A stretch of 42,472 nucleotides of DNA from Acetatifactor sp. (GCA_022511465.1 JAFLRM010000029.1:1-42472); one strand, 5' to 3'. Shown: positions 14,431-23,018, numbered from the stretch's first letter. Made by a program: numbers and translations. The notes: generated by a model not told the origin, from the letters alone.

Positions 14431-17047
14431 AATGCTGCAGGATATTGAAGCGGTGATCTTTGATCTGGATGGCTCCCTCGTAGACTCCATGTGGCTCTGG
14501 AGGGATATTGATATCGAATATCTGGGGCGTTTTGGGATTGAAATGCCGGAAAATCTGCAGGCCCAGATTGAAGGCATGAGCTTTCATGAAACGGCCATAT
14601 ATTTTAAAGAACATTTTTCCATTCCCGACTCCCTTGACGAGATCAAAGCAAACTGGAACCGGATGGCTTGGGATAAGTACGAGAGGGAGGTTCCCTTAAA
14701 ACCCGGGATCGCTGAATTTTTGAAGGGCTGTGCACGAAACCATATCAAACTTGGTATTGCCACCAGCAATTCCAGGGAACTGGTGGAAAACGTGCTGCGT
14801 GTACACGGGATAAGGGAATGCTTTTCCTGCATTATGACCGGCAGCGAGGTACTTCACGGAAAACCGGCGCCGGATATTTATCTGGCAGTGGCCGATGCTC
14901 TTAAGATAGCGCCTGAAAAGTGTCTGGTGTTTGAAGACATTGTTCCGGGGATCCAGGCGGGCAAGTCCGCCGGTATGCGGGTCTGTGCGGTGGAGGATGC
15001 GTACTCTCTCCAGGCGAGAGCCCAAAAGGAAGCGCTTGCCGATCATTACATCACTGACTACCATGGACTGTTTTGGCAGTATCTTCCAATCTCAGAAGAA
15101 GAATTGGCAGAACGCGGCTGGGATCAGGTGGACTTTGCCTATGTCATTGGGGACGCCTACGTGGATCATCCCTCTTTTGGCCCTGCCATCATCAGCCGCA
15201 TTTTGGAGGCAAACGGCTACCGGGTGGGGATCATCTCTCAGCCGGATTGGAAGGATGAGGAGAGCATCCGCGTGTTTGGAAGACCACGGCTTGGCTTCAT
15301 CGTATCCGCCGGCAATATGGACAGTTGTGTCAATCATTACTCTGTCTCCAAAAAGAGGCGTGCCACGGACGCCTACACACCGGGCGGAGAGGTAGGAAAG
15401 CGCCCTGACCACGCCACTGCGGTGTACGGCAATCTGATCCGAAAGTCATACCGGGATGTCCCTATCATTATAGGAGGCATCGAAGCCAGCCTCAGACGGA
15501 TGGCTCATTACGACTATTGGACGGACAGCTTCAAGCGATCTGTACTTCTGGACAGTCAGGCGGATCTGATCTCCTACGGTATGGGAGAGAGATCCATCGT
15601 GGAGATCGCGGATGCCTTAAATAGTGGCATTGCAGTTAAAGATATCACTTTTGTGCCGGGCACCGTATATCGAACCAAGGATATCTCTGGCATCTACAAC
15701 GGGATCATGCTTCCCACCTACGAGGAGATGAAGGCGGAGAAAAGACGCTATGCGGAGAGCTTTGCCATTCAGTACGAGAATACAGACTTCTGTACCGGAA
15801 AGCCTCTGATCGAGACCTATCCAAACGGCGTGTATGTGGTGCAGAATCCGCCCCAGCCGCCCCTCACCACGGAGGAGATGGATCGGGTTTACGATCTTCC
15901 CTACATGAGAAGTTATCATTTCTCCTACGAGGAAAAGGGCGGCGTTCCGGCTATTGCGGAGATCAAATTTTCCCTGACCAGCAATCGCGGATGCTTTGGC
16001 GGATGCAGCTTCTGTGCCCTGACCTTTCATCAGGGAAGAACGATTCAGGCGAGAAGCCATGAATCTATTTTGCGGGAAGCCGGGCAGATGATACAGGATC
16101 CGGATTTTAAAGGCTATATTCATGATGTGGGCGGTCCTACGGCCAATTTTCGCCATCCCTCCTGCGAGAAGCAGTTGACGAAAGGCGTCTGCAAAGACCG
16201 ACAGTGCCTTTTTCCAAAGCCGTGTCCTAATTTGAAGGTAGATCACTCAAACTATCTGGAACTTTTGCGCAAACTGAGGTCACTGCCCGGAGTAAAGAAA
16301 GTCTTTGTCCGCTCCGGCATCCGTTTCGATTACTTAATGGCGGATCCGGATGATACTTTCTTCCGGGAACTGGTGGAGCACCATGTGAGCGGGCAGCTTA
16401 AAGTTGCTCCCGAACATATTTCCGACACAGTGTTAAAGTATCTGGGGAAACCGCAAAATGCCATTTATGAGCGATTTGTGACAAAATACAATAAGCTGAA
16501 CAAGACACTTTCCAAGAACCAGTTTCTGGTGCCTTATCTGATGTCCTCCCACCCGGGCTCCACCTTGAAGGAGGCTATAGAGCTTGCGGAGTACCTGCGG
16601 GACCTGGGCTACATGCCGGAGCAGGTTCAGGACTTTTATCCCACGCCATCCACACTGTCCACAGTTATGTACTACACAGGACTTGACCCCAGGGATATGA
16701 GTGAGGTCTATGTGTGTCACAATCCCCATGAGAAGGCCATGCAACGGGCACTGATTCAATATCGCAATCCAAAAAACTACGAGCTGGTGCATGAAGCCCT
16801 CGTAAAAGCAGGCAGAACGGATCTCATCGGCTTTGACAAAAAGTGCTTAATAAGACCCCGAAAGCTTGCAGGTGGGCCGGCAGGAACGTCTGTTAAACGA
16901 GACGAAAAGCATATGGTGGACAGGGTGGCAATGCCAACTTCAGCAAAAGATCAGAAGAGCCGTAGCTGGAAGCGTCAGAGCACGGAGAAACCAAAGAAAA
17001 AAAAGACCATACGAAACATTCACAAGAAGAAAATAGTACCTGAGTAG
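14420..17047 (+). CDS. Fusion: HAD-superfamily phosphatase + YgiQ-family radical SAM protein
   Basis: One uninterrupted 875-residue frame that joins two unrelated families. Residues 1 to about 215 are a HAD hydrolase of the beta-phosphoglucomutase-like subgroup: FDLDGSL with nucleophile Asp15 and Asp17, TSNSREL motif [10 protein letters not shown] with the motif III Lys, and FEDIVPGI motif IV. From about residue 220 the protein matches YgiQ (UPF0313) from its very beginning ([14 protein letters not shown]) through the radical SAM cluster motif C525-x3-C529-x2-C532 to a lysine-rich tail. No ATG, GTG or TTG lies in frame at the junction, only a CTG at 15068, so separate translation of the YgiQ part is unlikely. 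The ATG at 14420 overlaps the upstream stop and has GGAGG just before it. The substrate of either half is unknown. Confidence 0.9.
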   Translation: MNHKMLQDIEAVIFDLDGSLVDSMWLWRDIDIEYLGRFGIEMPENLQAQIEGMSFHETAIYFKEHFSIPDSLDEIKANWNRMAWDKYEREVPLKPGIAEFLKGCARNHIKLGIATSNSRELVENVLRVHGIRECFSCIMTGSEVLHGKPAPDIYLAVADALKIAPEKCLVFEDIVPGIQAGKSAGMRVCAVEDAYSLQARAQKEALADHYITDYHGLFWQYLPISEEELAERGWDQVDFAYVIGDAYVDHPSFGPAIISRILEANGYRVGIISQPDWKDEESIRVFGRPRLGFIVSAGNMDSCVNHYSVSKKRRATDAYTPGGEVGKRPDHATAVYGNLIRKSYRDVPIIIGGIEASLRRMAHYDYWTDSFKRSVLLDSQADLISYGMGERSIVEIADALNSGIAVKDITFVPGTVYRTKDISGIYNGIMLPTYEEMKAEKRRYAESFAIQYENTDFCTGKPLIETYPNGVYVVQNPPQPPLTTEEMDRVYDLPYMRSYHFSYEEKGGVPAIAEIKFSLTSNRGCFGGCSFCALTFHQGRTIQARSHESILREAGQMIQDPDFKGYIHDVGGPTANFRHPSCEKQLTKGVCKDRQCLFPKPCPNLKVDHSNYLELLRKLRSLPGVKKVFVRSGIRFDYLMADPDDTFFRELVEHHVSGQLKVAPEHISDTVLKYLGKPQNAIYERFVTKYNKLNKTLSKNQFLVPYLMSSHPGSTLKEAIELAEYLRDLGYMPEQVQDFYPTPSTLSTVMYYTGLDPRDMSEVYVCHNPHEKAMQRALIQYRNPKNYELVHEALVKAGRTDLIGFDKKCLIRPRKLAGGPAGTSVKRDEKHMVDRVAMPTSAKDQKSRSWKRQSTEKPKKKKTIRNIHKKKIVPE

Positions 17048-17108
17048 ATCGAATCAATAATAAGCTTGAACAGACCAAGAAGAATTTTTGAGAAGAAGGA
17101 GTTGTCAT

Positions 17109-17888
17109 ATGAATGTGATCGTTATCACCGGAGCTTCCTCCGGTATCGGAATGGAATTTTCCTTGCAGCTGGATGATCATTTTTCCAACATTGATGAGTT
17201 TTGGCTGGTGGCCAGAAGGCGGGATAAAATGGAGGAACTTGCGAAGATGCTGAAGCATCGCACAAAAGTTTTTGCCATGGACGTTACAAAGGAGGGGCAG
17301 TTGGAGCGTTTGGAGGACGCTCTGATCGAGAAAAATGCAGTGGTTCGTATGCTCGTCAACTGCGCAGGCTATGGACTGATGGGCCCATTTGCTTCCGGAG
17401 ACTTGGAGGGACAGCTCGGTATGATCCGTTTAAATTGTGAAGCGCTTACCAGTGTGACACACCGCATGCTTCCCTACATGAGACGTAGAAGCCGTATCAT
17501 TCAGTTGGCTTCCAGCGCAGCTTTTCTGCCCCAGGCTGACTTTGCGGTCTATGCCGCCACCAAGTCCTATGTACTAAGCTTTTCCAGAGCGTTGGGACAA
17601 GAGCTTGCAAAAAAGGGCATCTATGTGACCAGCGTCTGTCCCGGACCGGTAGACACACCGTTTTTTGACATTGCAGAACGGGGCGGCACCACTTTGAATC
17701 TCAAAAAATATGTTATGGTTCCGGCGGATCGTGTGGTACGGCAAGCGATAAAGGATTCCTATTACCGAAGATCCATCTCCGTGTGCAGTTTTCCTATCAG
17801 AAGCTTTGGTTTGATCAGCAAATTTACGCCGCACAGTGTGATCTTGAAGTTGATGGGAACTCTGAAGGCTATGGATAGCGTGAGATAG
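17109..17888 (+). CDS. Short-chain dehydrogenase/reductase
   Basis: A 259-residue classical SDR oxidoreductase using NAD(H) or NADP(H). The dinucleotide motif TGASSGIG is at residues 7-14, followed by ARRR at the end of the second strand, which favours NADPH; the LVNCAGYG motif is at about 82-89, and the catalytic serine (about 135) and Y148-x3-K152 are intact. The CPGPVDTPF turn follows. The ATG at 17109 is chosen for the AAGGAG at 17096-17101. The substrate is not predictable. It sits between the HAD-YgiQ fusion (61 bp away) and a small membrane protein gene (16 bp away), so it is probably in the same transcript. Confidence 0.92.
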   Translation: MNVIVITGASSGIGMEFSLQLDDHFSNIDEFWLVARRRDKMEELAKMLKHRTKVFAMDVTKEGQLERLEDALIEKNAVVRMLVNCAGYGLMGPFASGDLEGQLGMIRLNCEALTSVTHRMLPYMRRRSRIIQLASSAAFLPQADFAVYAATKSYVLSFSRALGQELAKKGIYVTSVCPGPVDTPFFDIAERGGTTLNLKKYVMVPADRVVRQAIKDSYYRRSISVCSFPIRSFGLISKFTPHSVILKLMGTLKAMDSVR

Positions 17889-17904
17889 AGGAGAAGTGTG
17901 TAAG

Positions 17905-18489
17905 ATGCAGCTATTGAGAATGTTTTCCACCGAAAAGTACAAAGGGACTAAAGGATATCTGAACTCTCAGAAAAAATATGAGGTGATACGGACGGTATTG
18001 TATTTTGGCATCTCTCTGTGCCTGTTTATTGCTGGCTGGGTGACTACGAAAACCCGTTTGAATCTTTTGACGATCGTAGCGGTACTTGGGTGTCTGCCTG
18101 CCAGCAAGAGCCTGGTGGGAACGATCATGTTTTTGCGCTTTCACAGTTGTCCGGAAGCTGTCTCGGAGGAGATAGAGGAGCATGTGGGGGAGCTTTATGG
18201 AATGTACGACCTGGTGTTCACCTCCTATGATAAAAATTATCAGGTGGATCATGTGGTCGTGAAGGGGAATACGGTCTGCGGCTTTGCAGGCGGTGTGAAG
18301 TTTGATGAGCAAGGATTTTACAAGCATATTGACGGGATCTTGAAAGCGGACAACTACAAGGATGTATCCGTTAAGGTTTTTGGAGATATCAGAAAATATG
18401 TGGATCGGCTGGAGCAGATGAAAGAGTTGGATGCGAATGAGGAGAGTACGGAAGGAATTGCGGGGACGCTTCGGAGTGTGGCGCTGTGA
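17905..18489 (+). CDS. Small membrane protein of unknown function
   Basis: A 194-residue protein with two adjacent predicted membrane segments (about residues 30-50 and 54-76) and a soluble C-terminal domain of about 115 residues, presumably cytoplasmic. I do not recognise the family. The start ATG 17905 has GAGGAGAA about ten bases upstream; an in-frame GTG at 17896 is too close to that site. It is 16 bp after the SDR stop, so the two are likely co-transcribed. It is the last core gene before the AT-rich hicAB insertion, and no terminator is visible in the 118-bp gap that follows. Confidence 0.82.
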   Translation: MQLLRMFSTEKYKGTKGYLNSQKKYEVIRTVLYFGISLCLFIAGWVTTKTRLNLLTIVAVLGCLPASKSLVGTIMFLRFHSCPEAVSEEIEEHVGELYGMYDLVFTSYDKNYQVDHVVVKGNTVCGFAGGVKFDEQGFYKHIDGILKADNYKDVSVKVFGDIRKYVDRLEQMKELDANEESTEGIAGTLRSVAL

Positions 18490-18529
18490 TATAGGGTACA
18501 TTGAATGCGAATGATTGAACTATTTAATA

Positions 18530-18577
18530 TTGTGTAATAATTGCACAAAGGCGTTGATATTACACAAATATTGTGTA
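18530..18577. promoter_or_regulatory. Two palindromic operators (TTGTG/CACAA boxes) at the hicAB promoter
   Basis: Site 1 at 18530-18548 is TTGTGTAATAATTGCACAA, symmetric at eight of nine base pairs. Site 2 at 18561-18577 is TACACAAATATTGTGTA, with perfect 7-bp arms. Both carry the TTGTG/CACAA half-sites. Site 1 lies just upstream of the -35 and site 2 fills the spacer and touches the -10. This is the expected place for autorepression by HicB, whose C-terminus looks like a ribbon-helix-helix DNA-binding domain. Confidence 0.65.
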
Positions 18578-18581
18578 TAAT
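18554..18581 (+). promoter_or_regulatory. Promoter of hicAB
   Basis: TTGATA (18554-18559), 16-bp spacer, TATAAT (18576-18581). The hicA start codon is 27 bp further on. Two palindromes overlap or flank this promoter. Confidence 0.75.
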
Positions 18582-18607
18582 ATATGTGTAGAGAGGTACA
18601 ATAGTTA

Positions 18608-18781
18608 GTGAAGCAAAGAGATTTAATTAAAAAACTAGAAGATGGTGGTTTTGTATTTGAAAGACACGGCAGTAATCATGATGTTTATGTTAGAGGAATG
18701 GATCGAGAAGAAGTTCCAAGGCATAAAGAAATTGATGAAAGATTAGCAAAAGCAATTTTAAAGAGACGAGGGTTATTATAA
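18608..18781 (+). CDS. hicA: HicA toxin (mRNA interferase)
   Basis: A 57-residue HicA toxin. HicA is a small double-stranded-RNA-binding-fold protein that cleaves mRNA using a catalytic histidine. The product VKQRDLIKKLEDGGF has the family opening, and RHGSNHDVYV holds the conserved G-S-x-H with the presumed catalytic His (residue 24). It starts with GTG at 18608, with GAGAGG at 18591-18596. It is followed after 46 bp by hicB. The AT-rich composition against the neighbouring core genes points to acquisition as a unit. The gene appears intact. Confidence 0.9.
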   Translation: MKQRDLIKKLEDGGFVFERHGSNHDVYVRGMDREEVPRHKEIDERLAKAILKRRGLL

Positions 18782-18827
18782 CCCTTTATCTCTATGTTAA
18801 ATATAGATATAAAAAATTGGAGGAATA

Positions 18828-19250
18828 ATGGTGAAAAGTGTATATCCTGTTTTTTTAACCCAAACAAATACTATGATATTAGTTGATGTTCCAGATTTAG
18901 AGATTTTAACAGAAGGAAAAGATATACCAGATGCTATCAATATGGCAAGAGATGCAATTGAATTAAAATGTGTATCACTAGAAGATGAGGGTATTAAAAT
19001 TCCACAACCATCGGATATTGCGACGCTGAATGTGAATGCTGGAACCTTTGCTGAAGAGGGAAAAACGATTGTTTCACTTGTTGATGTTGATCCGGCAGAA
19101 TACAGGAGAAAAATTGATACAAAAACTGTTAGAAGAAATGTGGCCTTGCCAAGTTGGTTGAATTATGAAGCTGAACAAGCTGGAGTTAATGTCTCAAGAA
19201 TATTGCAGGAAGCATTGATAAGCACACTTAACTTAGAAAGGCGAATATAA
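18828..19250 (+). CDS. hicB: HicB antitoxin
   Basis: A 140-residue HicB antitoxin that should bind and block HicA. The N-terminal half (about residues 5-60) is the HicB partial RNase-H-like fold: YPVFLTQTNTMILVDVPDLE followed by the helix with INMARDAIEL. The C-terminal part (about 104-131, NVALPSWLNYEAEQAGVNVS) resembles a ribbon-helix-helix DNA-binding domain and would bind the palindromes at the hicA promoter. TTGGAGGA precedes the ATG at 18828, with a GTG three bases later as alternative. It ends 17 bp before the RluA-type gene, so read-through into that gene is possible. Confidence 0.92.
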   Translation: MVKSVYPVFLTQTNTMILVDVPDLEILTEGKDIPDAINMARDAIELKCVSLEDEGIKIPQPSDIATLNVNAGTFAEEGKTIVSLVDVDPAEYRRKIDTKTVRRNVALPSWLNYEAEQAGVNVSRILQEALISTLNLERRI

Positions 19251-19267
19251 TAAGGTAATATGAAACC

Positions 19268-20377
19268 ATGCAGTCTGTAACGATCGGGAAGAATCAAGCC
19301 GGGCAACGCCTGGATAAATTTTTGCATAAATATCTGCCTCTGGCGGGGAGCAGCTTTCTCTACAAGATGCTTCGGAAGAAGAATATCACGCTGAATGGAA
19401 AGAGGGCAGAAGGGAAGGAAATTCTGGCGGAGGGAGATGTGGTTCAGTGTTTCTTTTCGGAGGAGACGTTTGCAAAATTTGCGGGGAGAGATGTTGCTAC
19501 AGTACGTAAGACCATGACAGAGGAAATTGTCGGCAATGCGCCATCCAATATGACACCTGTGTCAGTCGTACAGATGGTGCCCGCCATGGAGGCATACGAG
19601 AAGGTGTTTCGGCAGATTAGTGGCATAACAGTGCTCTATGAAAACGAAAATGTTGTCGTGTTGGACAAGCCGGCTGGCATCTTGACACAGAAGGCAGAGA
19701 ACAGAGACTTGTCGATAAATGAATGGGTGATCGGTTATCTGCTTGAAAAGGGAGCTCTTTCTGTGGAGGAACTTCACACTTTTCGTCCCTCCGTGTGCAA
19801 CCGCCTGGACCGCAATACCAGCGGCATCGTCCTATGTGGAAAGAGCCTGAAGGGCTCCCAATACTTAAGTCAGATCATCCGAGATCACAGCCTACGCAAG
19901 TTTTATCGGACAATTTGTGTAGGAGAGATTTATGATGATATAGAATTGGAGGGGTATCTTTGGAAGGATCCCGCTGCCAACAAAGTGACAATATCCAAGC
20001 AACAACCAAGGACGGATATCTCTCGGACATCTGCAAAAAAAGGCACAGAAAAGAGCGGCACAAACTACATCCACACAGCTTTTCATCCGCAGCAAATAGT
20101 AGGCGGATTCACTCTTCTGGAGGTGGAGCTTTTCACCGGAAAAACCCATCAGATACGCGCGCATCTCGCCAGCATCGGGCATCCCATCATCGGGGATCAC
20201 AAGTATGGCGATCGCAAGGTAAATGAACGTTTTCAGAGAGAATTTGGACTAAAGTATCAGTTACTCCACGCATACAGGGTAGAATTTCCGAAAACTTTTG
20301 AGATACAATTGCCGAATCAGATTGTCGACCCCTATCCGGAGCAATTTGGAAACATTCTCAATAAACTGGGATTTTAG
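19268..20377 (+). CDS. RluA-family pseudouridine synthase with S4 domain
   Basis: A 369-residue pseudouridine synthase of the RluA/RluC/RluD branch. The S4 RNA-binding domain spans about residues 12-65 (GQRLDKFLHKYLPLAG), the catalytic domain has NRLDRNTSG with Asp181, and the C-terminal TGKTHQIRAHLASIGHPI and GDHKYG motifs are present. The catalytic motif begins NRLD where HRLD is usual. The distinct insertion between the S4 and catalytic domains (about 75-115) is variable in this group. It follows hicB after 17 bp with little ribosome-site signal; its own promoter may have been displaced by the hicAB insertion. The RNA target is not predictable. Confidence 0.93.
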   Translation: MQSVTIGKNQAGQRLDKFLHKYLPLAGSSFLYKMLRKKNITLNGKRAEGKEILAEGDVVQCFFSEETFAKFAGRDVATVRKTMTEEIVGNAPSNMTPVSVVQMVPAMEAYEKVFRQISGITVLYENENVVVLDKPAGILTQKAENRDLSINEWVIGYLLEKGALSVEELHTFRPSVCNRLDRNTSGIVLCGKSLKGSQYLSQIIRDHSLRKFYRTICVGEIYDDIELEGYLWKDPAANKVTISKQQPRTDISRTSAKKGTEKSGTNYIHTAFHPQQIVGGFTLLEVELFTGKTHQIRAHLASIGHPIIGDHKYGDRKVNERFQREFGLKYQLLHAYRVEFPKTFEIQLPNQIVDPYPEQFGNILNKLGF

Positions 20378-20430
20378 CATCATATAATAAAAGATATAAA
20401 GTGTCATTTTTATAAAATAAGGTAAAAATT

Positions 20431-21189
20431 TTGGTATTTGTAACAGGCGACACTCACGGAGATTGGATAAAGAGGTTAAAAGTAGAATCCTTTCCGGAAC
20501 AAAAGGAAATGACGAAGGATGACTATGTAGTCATCTGTGGCGATTTCGGACTTTGGGATAACTCTAACAGAGAAAAATATAATCTGGATTGGCTGGAAGC
20601 TAAACCGTTCACCACTCTATTTGTATCGGGGAACCATGAAAATTATGATATTTTGGATAGTCTTCCGGTTGAAGAATGGCACGGTGGCTCCGTAAATTTT
20701 ATTAGAAAATCTGTGATCCATCTTATGAGAGGACAAATCTTTCACATAGAAAGCAAATTATTCTTTACCTTTGGTGGTGCAAGCAGCCATGATATAGCGG
20801 ATGGTATCTTAGAACCGGATGATCCTGATTTTAAATTGAAGAAGAAAAGATTAGAAAAACAACCTTTTGCTTTATATCGAATCAACCATGTCAGTTGGTG
20901 GGAAAGAGAGCTGCCAAATGAAAGTGAGATGAAAATAGGGCTGGAAAATCTCCAAAAGCAGAATAATAAGGTAGATTATATTATTACTCATAGTCCTTAT
21001 ACTTCATTACTCAGACAAATGGATGGTGGTTCCGGATTGTACAAGAGCGATTATCTCACTGATTATTTGCAGAAGATTAAGCAAACTGTTGATTATAAAC
21101 ATTGGCTGTTTGGACATATACATATTGATCAGACTTTTCAATGGGAAAAAAGTTCTTGTCTATATGAACAGATTATTCGGATCTTGTAG
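20431..21189 (+). CDS. Calcineurin-like metallophosphoesterase
   Basis: A 252-residue phosphoesterase with a dinuclear metal site. All five family blocks are visible in order: GDTHGD (residues 6-11), ICGDFGLWD, VSGNHEN, ITHSPY and GHIHID. There is no signal peptide, so it acts in the cytoplasm. The start is TTG 20431, with AAGGTA about ten bases before; the product then begins MVFVTGDTHGD, as expected when the first metal motif is at the extreme N-terminus. The gene is single, AT-rich, 53 bp after the RluA-type gene, and is followed by a bidirectional terminator. The substrate (nucleotide, phosphoprotein or nucleic acid) is unknown. Confidence 0.9.
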   Translation: MVFVTGDTHGDWIKRLKVESFPEQKEMTKDDYVVICGDFGLWDNSNREKYNLDWLEAKPFTTLFVSGNHENYDILDSLPVEEWHGGSVNFIRKSVIHLMRGQIFHIESKLFFTFGGASSHDIADGILEPDDPDFKLKKKRLEKQPFALYRINHVSWWERELPNESEMKIGLENLQKQNNKVDYIITHSPYTSLLRQMDGGSGLYKSDYLTDYLQKIKQTVDYKHWLFGHIHIDQTFQWEKSSCLYEQIIRIL

Positions 21190-21215
21190 TAATTGTGTTG
21201 TTTTCCAGACGTTAA

Positions 21216-21260
21216 TTGCCCCATACACTGACAAGAGTATATGGGGCAAAACTTTTTCAT
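21216..21260. terminator. Bidirectional terminator between metallophosphoesterase and PPi-PFK
   Basis: TTGCCCCATA (21216-21225) is a perfect 10-bp match to TATGGGGCAA (21240-21249), with a 14-nt loop. On the plus strand AAACTTTTTC follows. It lies between two convergent genes and serves both, the plus direction having the better T-tract. Confidence 0.75.
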
Positions 21261-21275
21261 TATTTCTTTGTCTCT

Positions 21276-22514
21276 TTACATGTTCAACACCAGATGCTCA
21301 GGCAGGCCGTTTACCATGAAAGGCTGGAAGTCGCCCTGGATCAGAGGCTTTACATAATTGATGAAGTCCTCCGTCATATTGTTGCCATCCTTGTTCACCC
21401 ACTCTCTGGGAACCAGCTTCTCGTTGTTGGCAATGCGGTGAACATCGTAAATGCCTGCGGAACTCTGATAAGGATCGTCGGATACTCTGTCGATAACTAC
21501 CATCTTGCCGGTATCTCCTTCGTCAGCAGCCTTCACAGCAGCACCGCCAACCATGAATGCCTCATTGATATCGGTACGGGAAGCCATGTGGGAAGCGCAT
21601 CTTTGTAAGGTGGAGAACTCAACAGCACGAGTCTTGCAGCCAATCTGAGAGCCAAGGAAGTTAGCCAGATAGGTAGCAGTACCCTGAAGCTGCTTGTGTC
21701 CGAAAGCGTCCACATAGTCAGCACCACCGGACAGTTCACACACATAGCGGCCGTCAGCCAGCTTAATACCCTCGGAGACAGCGATCACGACATTCTGTTT
21801 CTTCTTCATGATATTCTGAACGGTTGTCAGGAACTTGTCTATATCAAAGGTAATCTCAGGAAGATAGATCAGATCGGGACCTTCGCACTCCTCGGTCTTG
21901 GCGAGAGCAGTAGCTGCGGTCAACCATCCAGCGTTCCTGCCCATGATCTCCATGATCGTGATATTCTCCTTGTTATAGCTTAATCCCAACGCGTCGCGGA
22001 TAATCTCCTTGGTGGAAGTAGCGATATACTTTGCAGCACTGCCATATCCGGGTGTATGGTCGGTGAGCGCAAGGTCGTTGTCAATGGTCTTGGGCACGCC
22101 TAAGAATTTCTGGCTGTGTCCTTTTACGATCGCGTAGTCGGACAGCTTCTTGATGGTATCCATGGAATCGTTGCCGCCGATATAGATAAACGCCTCAATA
22201 TCCAGATTATCCAAAATCTGGAAAATCTTTTCATAGATTTCCGGGTTCTCGTGAATCTCCGGGAGTTTGTAACGGCAGGAGCCTAAGAATGCGGAAGGAG
22301 TACGCTTCAATACCTCGATGTCCATGTTGGTATGAATCTGGGTGGAGAGATCCACATACTTTTCATCCAAAAGACCTTGAACGCCATGCAGCATTCCATA
22401 TACCTTGTCGAAACCGCGCTCCTTTGCGGTCTTATAGACACCCGCCAGACTGGAGTTGATCACGGAAGTGGGGCCACCTGATTGTCCTACAATAATGTTG
22501 CGCTTTTGAGCCAT
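21276..22514 (-). CDS. Pyrophosphate-type 6-phosphofructokinase
   Basis: A 412-residue phosphofructokinase that converts fructose 6-phosphate to the 1,6-bisphosphate in glycolysis. The phosphoryl-donor determinants read GGNDSMDT and PKTIDNDL. The Lys in PKTIDNDL is the mark of enzymes using pyrophosphate, where ATP-dependent forms have Gly (PGTIDND); the GGND variant of GGDD belongs to the same long-type clade. The MGRNAGW segment for substrate binding is intact. An ideal AAAGGAGGT lies upstream of the ATG at 22514 on the minus strand, with a good promoter (22558-22586). It is monocistronic and ends at a bidirectional terminator. The donor specificity is inferred from motifs. Confidence 0.92.
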   Translation of the reverse strand: MAQKRNIIVGQSGGPTSVINSSLAGVYKTAKERGFDKVYGMLHGVQGLLDEKYVDLSTQIHTNMDIEVLKRTPSAFLGSCRYKLPEIHENPEIYEKIFQILDNLDIEAFIYIGGNDSMDTIKKLSDYAIVKGHSQKFLGVPKTIDNDLALTDHTPGYGSAAKYIATSTKEIIRDALGLSYNKENITIMEIMGRNAGWLTAATALAKTEECEGPDLIYLPEITFDIDKFLTTVQNIMKKKQNVVIAVSEGIKLADGRYVCELSGGADYVDAFGHKQLQGTATYLANFLGSQIGCKTRAVEFSTLQRCASHMASRTDINEAFMVGGAAVKAADEGDTGKMVVIDRVSDDPYQSSAGIYDVHRIANNEKLVPREWVNKDGNNMTEDFINYVKPLIQGDFQPFMVNGLPEHLVLNM

Positions 22515-22557
22515 TTCAAAATTACCTCCTTTAATTGAAGAAAATCATATCGATTAC

Positions 22558-22586
22558 ATTTTAACAAAGTCCGTTCCCAACTGCAA
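22558..22586 (-). promoter_or_regulatory. Promoter of the PPi-PFK gene (minus strand)
   Basis: Read on the minus strand: TTGCAG (22586-22581), 17-bp spacer, TAAAAT (22563-22558), about 45 bp before the start codon. Its -35 lies inside the left arm of an inverted repeat that also holds the -35 of a divergent promoter. Confidence 0.6.
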
Positions 22587-22620
22587 CCAGTTTTTTCATG
22601 TTTGCGGTTGCTGATTGGGA
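22575..22620. repeat. Inverted repeat spanning both divergent -35 elements
   Basis: TCCCAA..GCAACC (22575-22588) pairs with GGTTGC...TTGGGA (22606-22620). The two halves have the same blocks in mirror order with a two- and a three-base bulge. It lies exactly between the two divergent promoters, so a shared regulator site is plausible; a simple duplication of promoter sequence is the alternative. Confidence 0.55.
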
Positions 22621-22636
22621 AAAAGTGGACTACAAT
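22608..22636 (+). promoter_or_regulatory. Divergent promoter toward the small membrane protein gene
   Basis: TTGCTG (22608-22613), 17-bp spacer, TACAAT (22631-22636). It mirrors the PPi-PFK promoter across the inverted repeat at 22575-22620. Transcription would begin near 22643, giving a leader of about 200 nt before the gene at 22842. Confidence 0.5.
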
Positions 22637-22658
22637 GGGTACAGAAGGAAAGCATATT

Positions 22659-22744
22659 ATGAATTTAGAATCTTTAAAACCGTATGTAGTCAACATATTA
22701 AAAGAAAAATGATGGTAGAAAACATAATATTAAAATGTGGATAG
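22659..22744 (+). other. Two tiny overlapping leader ORFs or gene remnant
   Basis: A 17-codon ORF at 22659-22712 (MNLESLKPYVVNILKEK) follows AGAAGGA at a good distance and overlaps, by ATGA, an 11-codon ORF ending at 22744. A weak hairpin AGCTAT/ATAGCT follows (22762-22793). These fill much of the 327-bp gap between the PPi-PFK gene and the gene at 22842. They could be a translated leader, or the N-terminal fragment of a gene lost by deletion. Nothing else is seen in the gap. Confidence 0.3.
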
Positions 22745-22841
22745 ACGAGCTAACGGTGGAAAGCTATGTCAGTTTCGACTATACAATATAGCTGAAAGAA
22801 TGCCTTTTCTACGTAAGAACCCAACACAGGAGGACAAAGAC

Positions 22842-23018
22842 ATGTATGATTTTTGCAGCACAGTGACAGGAGTACTTTCCCTCGGTATCATCATCCTTGG
22901 CATCATAGGCATGCGTAACAGTCAAAAGGCCAAAGATGCAAATAAAAAGGATATCTCCTCAAAGTACAACATTAATGCGGATGACGGTGAAGAGGCGGAA
23001 GAGGATCATGAAGTATAA
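22842..23018 (+). CDS. 58-aa single-pass membrane protein
   Basis: A 58-residue protein with one hydrophobic segment (about residues 7-24, TGVLSLGIIILGIIGMR) and a charged tail that turns from Lys-rich to a strongly acidic end (DDGEEAEEDHEV). A perfect AGGAGG at 22828-22833, eight bases before the ATG, strongly supports translation. The reading frame is open back to 22737, but that upstream part has no ribosome site. The family is unrecognised; the fold suggests a small inner-membrane protein with a cytoplasmic tail. It is followed by the recU promoter. Confidence 0.75.
   Translation: MYDFCSTVTGVLSLGIIILGIIGMRNSQKAKDANKKDISSKYNINADDGEEAEEDHEV

Noticed and set aside
21216..21608. 130-residue plus-strand open frame antisense to the phosphofructokinase gene
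   Set aside because: It starts in the terminator hairpin and lies opposite a fully conserved enzyme; a shadow frame.
22737..22841. N-terminal extension of the 58-aa membrane protein
   Set aside because: The ideal AGGAGG lies inside this extension just before ATG 22842, and the upstream codons show no coding character.
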